From Apostichopus japonicus (taxonomy: Eukaryota; Echinodermata; Holothuroidea; Aspidochirotida; Stichopodidae): a DNA stretch of 64,000 nucleotides. The notes below the pieces were generated by a model. The model saw only the letters and a program-made list of their open reading frames with translations, did not search any database and had not been told where the DNA came from. The stretch covers positions 23,524,501 through 23,588,500 of the forward strand of contig NC_092568.1 of assembly GCF_037975245.1 (NCBI RefSeq), read 5' to 3'. The position numbers and the translations under genes were made by a program. Shown here piece by piece: positions 13,641-23,621 of this stretch; within the stretch, counting starts at the first letter, position 1; each line of letters begins with the position of its first letter.

Positions 13641-14903
13641 TGATTTTCATGGAGAATTTTGTCAACAGCACCGTTCTCAATTCCATAGTGAACGTTTTAT
13701 ACCGATATTGTTGTTACTTGTTATATGAAGAGGCTCGAGAAAGGTTTGGAAAAGATATTTCCCACACTTTCAATTATTAAATTTCTCTCCCCGGTGGTAT
13801 GAGCGATTCATTTCACCTACACCGTAGGGTATATTTACACTGCACACCAAACTTATATAATTGAGCAAAAAGCTTTCTGACATTTGCAAATGTGAAAGTA
13901 AAGAACTTGGGAAAAGTCAATTCATTTGTTGATCACTTCTCTTTAAAATATCTACAATGCCAATCCAAGACGGTTATGCTCCTTGAGCAATGTTTATTTC
14001 AAGCGGTTGTTTTTTCTTTCTTTTGTTTTTGAAAGCAGAGACTCCCATGCTTATTTAGTCGACTATATACTCAACGTACTGTTATGTATAAATGCTTGAG
14101 TCGACACTGCCCGGCTGTAATTTCCTGACGGTAAGAAAAGTACCAATTTAGATCCCTATATTCCAAAAAGAAGTAAAACACCCTCAAACTGTCTTTCTAC
14201 TGTTTCTAATTTCATGCCAAGTCCGATATTATCTGCCTACACTAAGAATCCTCTGTCGTTATTGAGGGTATAGACCTCATTCCCGCTGTCAATACACAAG
14301 CCCTTACGATGGATTCTCTATGGGATCGTGCGCTTGCTGAAGATCGCTGCTGGACCTATTAAGGGGCTTATATATACAACGTGTTGTGTTATAATTTGCA
14401 ATCATTTCAATTGGTTTTGTGACATTTCACGCAGTAAGTGTTAAGTCCCCCCGCAGCTACGAAAAACCTTTCTCTACCCAGAATTATGCATGAGGACTTT
14501 GGCAAATGAGAGTGGATGGAGGGGGGAGGGGGTGAGGGTGGCGTACGCACCTGTCATATCGCGTACCCCTTGCGTACGGGCCTGAGATACACTCAAACTC
14601 TCTTGTAACCCTTCTTGTAACATTGTTGCGTATGGCCTTTTTTCCAAACAACATGGATCCATTAAATTTTCCGCTCTACATAATTTACTATACTTAGCTA
14701 GACGTTTAATGTGGCGTACGCCAACAGAAGATAGGGAATAACCAGTGAGGTATAGTATGTAGCCTATATAAACATGTTTGGCGTAGGCCAATATGGATTA
14801 GGATGCGTGTTTTAAAAGTCTTCTTCGCTGAGAAATGAAACCACGACCACCCATGTTCTTGAATGTATTATAGTAACAACTTATATAACATAGTACCGTA
14901 TAT
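13641..14903. other. intergenic, no gene seen
   Basis: AT-rich. The 14474-14791 minus-strand frame has no recognisable domain and overlaps a G-rich tract. Confidence 0.45.
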
Positions 14904-15222
14904 GACGGTGATGGTAACGGTGTTGGTGACGGTAGGCGGTGACAGTAATGATGTTGGTGACGGTAGGCGGTGACGACGATGTTATTGCTGACGGGTGGTA
15001 GTGATGGTGTTGAGTTGATGATGATAATGAAGGTGATGGTGTTGATGGGGATGATGCTGATGGTGTTGGTGAATGTATTAGTGCTGGAGATAGGTAATGG
15101 TGATGCTTATGGTGACGATGTTGTTGACGGTGCTGGTGTTGATCAGGATATCGGAGACTCTGACAGTGGCGATATCAGTGACGGTGTTGGTGACGATGCT
15201 CGACAGTGGTGTTCATATTTAT
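14904..15222. repeat. GGTGAC/GATGGTGTT degenerate minisatellite
   Basis: Degenerate tandem repeats of GGTGATGGTGTTG-like words, including two near-identical GTTGGTGACGGTAGGCGGTGAC stretches at 14922 and 14954. The strand asymmetry (G on +) gives open Gly/Val/Met/Asp-rich frames that I do not regard as genes. Confidence 0.8.
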
Positions 15223-15599
15223 CGTATTGATGAAATATCGCTATCGCCATCTAACATTCCGATAAATCTAAACAATCCGATAAATTCTGATATATTCCAA
15301 TAAATCCGCGATAAAATGCCGCGGATATAGATTATGTTTGTTTCACACACACATTTAACGTAATGCATTTATCTTTCACTGGCAAAACGTTTTTGTCTAA
15401 TTTCGAGTCTTTTTCTATAAGTCTGTGGCAAATTCAGCACAATATACAACTTGAATTAAAGCGAAGGGGAGGGTTTTTTTTTTTTTTTTTGGCTTGTTGT
15501 TGTCGCGTTGATTAGTTGTAAGATTTCGACAGAATTCAGAAAAACTATATCCATGCGAATTTCATTGATTTATCTTTAGAGCCATATCATAATAATGAA

Positions 15600-15829
15600 A
15601 GTTTAATGACTTGAAATCGGTGTGCCGGTGCGCCGGTGCGTTCGCCGAGGCTCCAACATTCGCAGTCAAGTTGAGGTACCGAAGGTGCCGATTTCTCTCG
15701 TCCAAGGCAAAATTGTGACGTTTATTTCGCGTTCACAGCACCGCGTGTTGGATTACTCAGCCGGCATAGCAATTTCTGCACCAGTTCGTCTCTAAAATAG
15801 GTGTCGGAGTTATTATCAATGACAAGGTA
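15600..15829 (+). other. weak candidate for a first exon
   Basis: A locally GC- and CpG-richer segment ends in CAATGACAAG followed by the canonical donor GTAAGT at 15830, so an ATG (15823-15825) lies seven bases before a splice donor. This could be a 5' UTR exon with a short coding start. No downstream exon was identified on this strand, so the call is speculative. Confidence 0.15.
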
Positions 15830-18307
15830 AGTTTGAAAAATGTACAACTTCTTTTGGTTTGTTTTAATATTATTATTGTTGTCATATTACTCAATATACA
15901 GCCTGGGTGATTGTATGGCTACCTTTAAATTAGTTTGTTATTTGAAGAAGGATTACAAATAATAAATCATAAAAAATAGAAAAAAGTTTGAAATGTTTTC
16001 ATCGTGAAAGAATTGTGCAACCGGCCAATAACAACGACAGCATGTGTTTCATTCAAGAAATTTAATAAAGAAGCTAAATTTAACAATGTTCAAAAAGCGA
16101 GATATAATCTTTTTACTATAATGTTTAATGTTTGTACAACATTCGATAAATATTCAACAAATGGATTTTTTTTCTGTCACAAATAAAACAAAGAAGTAAG
16201 CAAAAAGACATGCTTGCTTCATGACAGAAAAAAGAAAATTAAGAAAATGGTAAAAACATAGATAAAAAGCAACTGTAATTGCGTGTATATGCATGGGCAA
16301 CAAATGGCAGTTTTACAAAGTTGACAAAATATTTAAAACGAACGAACTTAAGACTATACAACACATTTAGAAATGTCAAATTTATAATAGGTTTAAGGTT
16401 ATGTTTTCACTTTGACGTACACACATATCGCGTTAAGAAATGAAGACAACAAAATAGTAAGAGCAATAATAATGATTCATTTGTGGCATTGTCTAATTTT
16501 CAGAATAAGATATTAGCTAATGAAGGTTACTATGCGTATGCTCATAAAATCATGGAGTGGGTGGGATTGGGGCAGGGGGGAGGAGAGAAAAGTAACAACA
16601 TAAAGATCACAATTTCTTCGATGTACTTATTTACGTTTAGGCATAAGGTGAAGCGGCGTCAGCGTAGCCAACATTTGAAAACGTCTTGTGTTGCTGATTT
16701 CCATTGAGCAAGTCAAAAATACGTGACGGAAACGCAGGCATGCATGGGTCGAGAGACGCGTCGCCAGCCGCAGTTGTTTTTTTAAAAAAAAAATCAAAAG
16801 TGGACATTTCCATAATTTAAAGTGTTCCCTTTTTTTTGGGGGGGGGGGTAATTTCATTTGTCATATCCTTTCCCCACCTTTTGAATGAACAAAAAAGTAC
16901 GTTTTGTTGCTGATAAACAATCTTCAAATTCTGGAATTTGTGTTACAAAATGCATAAATTGCCCACGTTGTCGGTGATTTTATACCGACATATTTCAAGA
17001 GAAAATCAATAATTAATTCAAAAAAGTTATCACTATCCATTTTCATTACAGAATTTATTATACATGTGTCCCGCTCGGTTGCCTCGTGTTCAAGGACATT
17101 AAATAAGCCGATATTGTTGGGATATATGTATGCCTATTTATTTATATCTTTAAACAAATGCATATATGGAGGGGGGGGGGGTGGAGAGGATGTCTCAGAG
17201 ACTGTCGGAGTGAATATAATGATTAATAAATTTGAAATTCCCAAATTTTTGTCTCCGATTTCATCTGCAATATGACAAAACTATAAATATCGTCTGTTAG
17301 ATTTTAACAAAATAAATATTCATCTGATGAAGAAAGTAGATTACTATATATGAACATGTGCAGTTTGACAACAGTATAACAGTATAAATGTATCGTTTGT
17401 TTCATGAATAACATTGAACATTTAATAATCAATCGTGTTGTGATTATACGAAGTGTAGATTTTAGCCAATAAGTGAAACTATATATACTGTATTCACCCT
17501 CGGTGCTGAAAGATTCGAATACTTAAAATAACATTCGTGAGATTTTTAACTGGAATTTCATATTTATATAAGACCTGCCTCTATCTTGCGTAAGCAGTGA
17601 ATTTAAACTGGCTATTTATTAATTAGCTAATTTAGTCAACCTTCCAGGTCACCATTTCAATAGTAAGTCTTATTACTCAACCGATTCACACAGAGATTAC
17701 AACTAACTCTTGTAAATCTTACAGTTTTGTACCCAGAGGGAAAACTGGATCGTGCTGACAAATCTGATAAATCGGTATGCATGTGCAATTAGGATAACAG
17801 TTTAAGAACTGAGGATATGTGTAATCCCAATAAATGCATCAGTCTGGATTTGCTAGGATTATACCATACATACCCTCAGATCTTACCGTAATACAAATCA
17901 ACACGTGCTATCGATTTATAACACGATCCAGGTTTTACTGCATGTGGTACCTCTCGCAGGGGTTAAACTCCTTTAGTATTTGGAACAGACATACATTTGT
18001 GGTACAAAAGTATTTGAGATTTATAGTAATTGCCATGTTCTCTGTGTATATCGGGTTGCAGTATGTTCCATTTATAAGGAGGTCTTCCAGTTGCTGATGT
18101 AGATTGCTTAACAACAATGTGAGAAATTCTCCTGCCATGTTCTGTTTATGGAGAAGAGACAAATAATATTTCTACACAAAAAACAATTGTGTTTTGATGA
18201 AATTCTAAATATATGTACGGAATATCCATGAAGATGAAACACATAATTTTTAAGCGCTACACAAGATATCTATCTCATTCCTACTTCTTCTTTTTATACT
18301 TTTTCGG
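15830..18307. other. intergenic, no gene seen
   Basis: AT-rich sequence with G runs near 16845 and 17169-17180. No gene or bounded element recognised. Confidence 0.45.
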
Positions 18308-18682
18308 TTACGAATCAGTGGCGGCGGAACCGGGGGGGCTTGGGGGGGCTCAGCCCCCCCAATGAAAAAGTTGAGGGGGCAAATGCATGATAAGCCCCCC
18401 CAATATTTACCAAGGCTCCGAAACGTGCATCTGCCCATTTTTCAATGCATACTTGTCGATCTGTCCGATGCACACGTATACTATATAGGTGTAATAATTT
18501 TAGTAATTGCCGGGGGACTCTCGGCCCGTCCCATGGCTTTAGACCACATGTTCACCCCAACCGCGTCTTCACGCCCCGTGAAAAGTGGAAGCAGTGAATG
18601 TGAGTACCGGTAAGCGTAACACAACTTCGTCTTAGGCCAATGACTTGCCTCATTTCAGCCAGTTCTCCAACATCCCCTTACT

Positions 18683-19454
18683 TAGTGACGGAGCGTCCAT
18701 ATATACAGTCAGGGGGAGGATCCCCCCCCCCCCGACGGACTCAAATGGACTGCTGGCGCCCTTTTCAGCACTACTTTTTACTCAGTGGCGTAGGAAGGTA
18801 CTTTTGAGTGGGGGGGCTGAAGACTGATGGCCAGCCTGGGGGAGGGGTCTGAGGGGAGGGGGTGTCCCCCTCCCCTTTGGAATTTTTTTGCATTTCCAGG
18901 TGGCCTCAGATGCAATTTGGTGCAATTTCGCACACTTCAACACCCACTTCATTTTGTAAACTTAATTTTGTATTTTCACCTGGCCTTAGATGCAATTTGG
19001 TGCTCCAAATGAGATTTTTTTCTCATTTGGAAATGAAAAAGGGGTTTTCTGACTTGCGAACTGGGGGGGCGGAATGATACTTCCGCCCCTCCACATTTTT
19101 CACTGGGGGGGCTGGCGCCCCCCCCAGCCCCCCGGTTCCTACGCCCTTGTTTTTACTTATTCGCGATTATTGACTATTTTATTGCGCTCTCAAATACCTA
19201 CTGACATTTGTCATATTCTGTTGGTGTAATTTTTCGACAAAATGGAGACGACACCTATTTATTCACTGTTTATCTGCAAATTAGCAAGGCCCGGAAAGGG
19301 TCATTTCCTGCAATCTAGGGAGTATCTTTACTCAAAAAAATTCTGTACGCTCCGCGCCAACCTGTGGTGGCGCTCCTCTTAGATAGTGTCGAAAGCGCCC
19401 CTACAGACCATTCTTGCCCCCCCCCCCTGACCAATACCCCTAGCTCCGCCACTG
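18683..19454. mobile_element. middle hAT-type MITE
   Basis: Ends TAGTGACGGAGC and GCTCCGCCACTG are inverse repeats with two mismatches. The target duplication CCCTTACT is exact at 18675-18682 and 19455-19462. It inserted into the outer element and received the inner one. Confidence 0.88.
18783..19149. mobile_element. inner hAT-type MITE
   Basis: Ends CAGTGGCGTAGGAA and TTCCTACGCCCTTG are inverse repeats with two mismatches. The target duplication TTTTTACT is exact at 18775-18782 and 19150-19157. The interior contains GGCCT(C/T)AGATGCAATTTGGTG twice (near 18902 and 18983). It is the youngest insertion of the nest. The short frames across it are not genes. Confidence 0.9.
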
Positions 19455-20224
19455 CCCTTACTACACTCAAAAACGTCTTTGCGAGTACACTACGAGTATA
19501 ATAGCTACTCTCTTAAAACACCATCGAATATACAAATTACAATGTTTTTACAGACTTTTACGTGCAATCTGAGAAATTGCAGGCTTGAGACCCATATTTT
19601 AGGGCTAGGTATTCGCAGCATAAAACACTCGGGAAGTGCCGTTTCCGGCCATCTGGGGGTTTGAAAAACCCAAAATTTTCTTGTACGCTCCGCGCCAACC
19701 GATGGTGGCTCTCCGCTTAGATGGTCTCCACACATTAGCCCCCCCAATAATTTTTCCGTTCCGCCGCGCCTGTTACGAATTGGAGGAAAGTTTGATCGGA
19801 GTGACAAACAACTTAGAGAAAAGGAATGTAAACCATTTTGGATAACTAGGGTATTTGGGCGCTATTCCAGCCCCGATAATTTCCACAGGTTTCACAACTT
19901 GGAATTACATTAAACAAGTCGGGACGTTACACAAACAGAGTATAACCATACAATTATTCTAATGACTAAGATCATGTGTAGTACCTGTTCCCTTTCGAGG
20001 GGAATGGTGATACACACCCGGCGATGATAACACAGTCACATCCTCGATGCAAGGGGACTGGGGGTTGAGAGCGGATCAGTAGTTCGGTTGTTTGGTTTTT
20101 CGTGCCCAGGTTCTTTCCTGGGTGACTTTTCTTAAAAGTTATTAGATAAATAAACGAGGATAACTCCATGTCCCTTCGGTACCTTCTAGACCTGGAGAGT
20201 ACGACTGAACTATACTCAGCGGTA

Positions 20225-21115
20225 CATTCGGTTTCTATCGATACAAACATTACAGCTCCATGCATCATGCATCATGCGTTTATACACTTGTATAGCTGTT
20301 ATTATTGCGTCGCAGTGTTTCTTTGTATTTCAGTTATATTTCGTCATTCTTGCATTTTTTTTTACTTTTTATTCTGCCTCATTCTGTAATATTTATGTAA
20401 TATTCACACATTGTTATAGCAGTCAATGTATCTATAAATCTCTATGTCGTTACTGTACATCGCAACTGCCTGTATCGTATACGTTTACACACTTAAAGCG
20501 GTTATTTTGTGTCGGAACGTGGTTTCTTTATTTTTTCTTTTAATATTGCATCTTACTGTGATATTTATTTAAAAAATGTATACACATTGGATTACCCGTC
20601 AATGTAACTAAAAACTCTAATTGTTACAAACATACCAGCTACCTGCATCACCCTTGTATATACTTATAACTCTTATTGTGAATTTGTGTTTTAATTTTGC
20701 GTTGTGAAATAATTATGTAATAATCACACATTTTTAATACCCGTCAATGTAACTAAATCTCTATTGTTATACAAACACACCAGCTGCCTTCATATACGTG
20801 TATATACTTATAGCTCTTATTTAACATTATCAAGGATGTGTTTTTTCGTCATTCTGTAATATTCATGCAATATTTTAACAAACTGGAATACTAATTGAAC
20901 TAAATTTTTATCATTTAATACAACAGCTACCTTCGTCGTACTTTTATATACACTTAAAACTGTTATTTTGCGTTCCAAGGTGTTTTTTTCCTCATTCATT
21001 TTGCGTCAATCTGTAATGACAATATTTATGAAATATTCACACATTGGAATACCCGTCGATATATCTGAAGTATCTATCGTTACAAACATATAACGGCTCC
21101 CTGCATCATCTCAAG
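20225..21115. repeat. diverged satellite-like tandem repeat, about 150-170 bp unit
   Basis: The motif TGTAATATTTATGTAATATTCACACATTG...CCGTCAATGTA recurs, diverged, starting near 20387, 20556, 20707, 20854 and 21013. Between copies come TTACAAACA..CAGCT(A/G)CCTGCATCA and TATATACTTATA..TCTTATT in the same order. Five or more units, 147-169 bp apart. No coding potential. Confidence 0.7.
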
Positions 21116-21844
21116 GCAGACAGTGAATATATAAATATAATGAGTGTTTGGCCTTTACACAGAATATGCATTTATCCGGTTATAATCAGCAAACACAAAA
21201 CATATATATAGAAAGATGACGTCATATGACGCCTCTTTCAAACTATTTTAGGCACACTGTAAAACCAAAAATACGAGTGTTTTGCAATTGCTTTCATTAG
21301 TTAAAGCGACGTGTTATATTGTGAGCGTCACTTTTCAGGTTTCCATAAATATTTTTCGATAAACATTCTTATCAAGGTACACATCACGTAAACTGTCCAC
21401 TCACGTCAAGAATCTCTACTCTCTTCGCATTCTCCGTATTTGTAGCCATCTTCTTCAATGCTATTTTTTTAATGTTATCATCTCAACAATTACATGAATT
21501 TTGAATACATTTTGTAATATTATACATATTTTTTACATTACAAATAAGCTAAATTAATTAAAGTAAATTGATATTAGAACAACCATATTAATACCAGTTG
21601 ATTGCAGTTCACGCCTCACATACCGCTTCCTCTATGATTATTATATTTTGCGTGAGAAAATTACATAATAAATCATTCATGAAATATGTTCAGGTTTCCT
21701 ATTTTCGATTAGTCTTTACATGTATACCTTAGGATAAACAAAGAAAATCAAAGTATATTGCATGCTCTTAACTGCATTTATAGCCAAGACATAACCACAT
21801 CCGCCGCGGACGCAAAATTTCCCACTTTTGTCACCAAAACATCC
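21116..21844. other. intergenic, no gene seen
   Basis: AT-rich, no recognisable feature. Confidence 0.5.
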
Positions 21845-21985
21845 AGAACAGTGAACGACTTGCAGCCTCCACCGGGATTCGATTCCGGGCCTCGGTCTTT
21901 ATATAAGCGGACAACCAAACTAGGTAATGGATTGTCTGTGTAGAGGTTCGAAACCAGTAAGGAAGGTCGTCATTCCACTGTAGGC
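21845..21985 (-). mobile_element. tRNA-derived SINE, family S copy 3 (degenerate)
   Basis: Minus strand: CCTTCCTTACTGGTTTCGAACC, a degenerate A-box region (TACCTAGTTTGG), a B-box region with a changed first half (GGAATCGAATCC) and CACTGTTCTGGA follow in the same order as in the copy at 22.2 kb. Probably inactive. Confidence 0.6.
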
Positions 21986-22189
21986 TTTGCTACCTGTATC
22001 GAACAATGCTAGTCCTTTGTTGGTAAAATATTTTGCCTTAATCTAGAGATGAAACATGATGGTAACCAACTCAAAACCATTCATTAACCCATAAGCCGGG
22101 TCTCAAAGAGATACTTTGAACAGAACTCTGTTAAATGAAATGGATGTAAACGACTTAGGCAAATGGTTATGTATATATTTGAAATGGCA

Positions 22190-22340
22190 ATGAGTTAGAC
22201 AATTTCAGAACAGTACAAACACTTCCAGCTTCCACTGGGATTCGAACCCGGGCCTCCCGCTTTATATGCGGATACCCTAACCAACGAGGCTATGGACAGT
22301 GATTGTCTGTCCAGAGGTTCGAAACCAATAAGGAAGGTCT
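22190..22340 (-). mobile_element. tRNA-derived SINE, family S copy 2
   Basis: Minus strand: a perfect B box GGTTCGAATCC (22238-22248) and an A box with one key change (TAGCCTCGTTGG). The tail GAAGCTGGAAGT...ACTGTTCTG matches copy 1 at 11.8 kb. The upstream TTGGTTTCGAACCTC word is shared with copy 3 and looks like a second B box. A TCTA/TCTG-rich microsatellite (22339-22410) abuts its 5' side. Confidence 0.65.
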
Positions 22341-22410
22341 ATCTATCTGTCTATATAGCTATCTGTCTGTTTATCTATATATCTATCTATCTATATCTAT
22401 CTACATATAT
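22339..22410. repeat. imperfect TATC/TCTG microsatellite
   Basis: Imperfect tetranucleotide repeats between the SINE and the 3' end of the GPCR gene. Confidence 0.85.
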
Positions 22411-22424
22411 GTATATTGAACCAC

Positions 22425-23621
22425 TCAAAGATGCGTATCTTCTGAATTCACCTCGGTCGCAGCGTATACAGTTGACGATGTCCGTCTAGTGCTCGGCCTG
22501 TCGCTGGTCTTCACAATCCTCTTCTGACATAGTATCGCTTTATAAAGAGCTTTACGGTAAGTCCTATTGACCGCGTTATAAATGTAAGGATTCACAGCAG
22601 AATTTACGTACAATAAAAGCTGAACATACGGTTGGACAGGTTGAAGTTTAGTCTGCCAAAATTCTCTCGTCGCAGAATCACAGAAGAACACAATAACATA
22701 AATTAAGGACAACGTATGAAAAGGCATGTTACAGGTGAAAAACACGGAACCATTGAACACCAACATCTTAGCGACGGTATTGCGCATCTTCGTCCCGTTG
22801 CGCACAAACTGTGGAATGTTTCGTCCAATCAAACGATCGTTTAGCTTACGAATGATTTGAAAGTACATGAAAAAATTTGGAAATAAGGCGAAGAAAAACG
22901 GTAGCGTTTGCATTCCATTAACGACCATGACAATCCACCCGTTCACGGGCCAACAGTAACTGATAAGTTCCGGATGGTGCTCAGACGTGGCATCATTGTA
23001 AACCACGTATGAGGTAAAGTATTCACTCGACGCAGGAATGGTCATTGCGGCCAAGCAAAACGCAACAACCCAAGCAGCTAGTATAACGTACTTGGTGTGA
23101 GACCTACCTGGAGATGTGCGCACACGGTGTTCAATTGGTCTACATATGGCATCATACTTGTCCAGTGTAACCAACGTAACGAGAAACAGAGACGCAAATG
23201 CGCACGTTCTTACCATGGGGAAGATTGTCAGGCAAAATGCAACACCGAATGCGTGCACGTCACTGTGTACCGTGGAAGAATGAAGGCAGGCTAACTTCTC
23301 TCCGATTCCAATGGCTAGGTAACATACGTCTGCAAAGGCAAGACTAATAAGATAAAAATTAGTGATAGTTCGCATACTTTTGACCCGGAAGGTAACAAAC
23401 ATGAACAAGCCATTTCCCAAGAAGCCTAACGACAGAATAACAGGCATAACGATACCGATAACAACATGGTCCATGCGAGAGTAGAAAAACCATTCAATCT
23501 CTTCTCTGGTCTTATTCGAAAAATCGTGGACGTAGTAATTCATTTCACGCAAATTACGATGGTGGTCCGAATACGACGAATAAATCGTACCATTATCCTG
23601 TGAGGCAAGCATCGCACGCAT
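22425..23621 (-). CDS. class A (rhodopsin-like) peptide-type GPCR, intronless
   Basis: A seven-transmembrane G-protein-coupled receptor of 398 residues, counted from the first ATG of the open frame; ATGs at residues 4 and 27 are alternatives. The frame stays open upstream to 23765 without an ATG, so a 5' exon is possible. Seen: a long extracellular N-terminus with sequons NGT (10) and NKT (36); TM1 GN (N70); TM2 LAFAD (D98); Cys130 (3.25), which should bond with Cys223 in loop 2; TM4 Trp184; TM5 Pro248; and TM7 NPYIY (344-348). Two hallmarks deviate: DRY is DKY (154-156), and CWxP in TM6 is CNMP, with Asn298 at the usual Trp6.48 position. The tail is Ser/Thr-rich. The overall pattern resembles neuropeptide receptors (TRH/neuromedin/ghrelin-like), but the ligand cannot be deduced. 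Intronless receptors of this kind are common in expanded echinoderm GPCR families. Confidence 0.9.
   Translation of the reverse strand: MRAMLASQDNGTIYSSYSDHHRNLREMNYYVHDFSNKTREEIEWFFYSRMDHVVIGIVMPVILSLGFLGNGLFMFVTFRVKSMRTITNFYLISLAFADVCYLAIGIGEKLACLHSSTVHSDVHAFGVAFCLTIFPMVRTCAFASLFLVTLVTLDKYDAICRPIEHRVRTSPGRSHTKYVILAAWVVAFCLAAMTIPASSEYFTSYVVYNDATSEHHPELISYCWPVNGWIVMVVNGMQTLPFFFALFPNFFMYFQIIRKLNDRLIGRNIPQFVRNGTKMRNTVAKMLVFNGSVFFTCNMPFHTLSLIYVIVFFCDSATREFWQTKLQPVQPYVQLLLYVNSAVNPYIYNAVNRTYRKALYKAILCQKRIVKTSDRPSTRRTSSTVYAATEVNSEDTHL

Larger units (their letters stand above)
18316..19772. mobile_element. outer hAT-type MITE of a three-level nest
   Basis: The left end CAGTGGCGGCGGAAC and right end GTTCCGCCGCGCCTG are inverse repeats with two mismatches. 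The 8-bp target duplication TTACGAAT is exact at 18308-18315 and 19773-19780. The element carries the GTACGCTCCGCGCCAACC segment near 19682, shared with the 8.2-8.6 kb element. A second hAT element is inserted inside it. No transposase. Confidence 0.9.

Noticed and set aside
13495-13728. 77-residue frame
   Set aside because: Lies inside the decayed tRNA/hammerhead element; no protein similarity recognised.
14970-15303. Gly/Val/Asp-rich frames
   Set aside because: Translation of a degenerate GGTGAC minisatellite.
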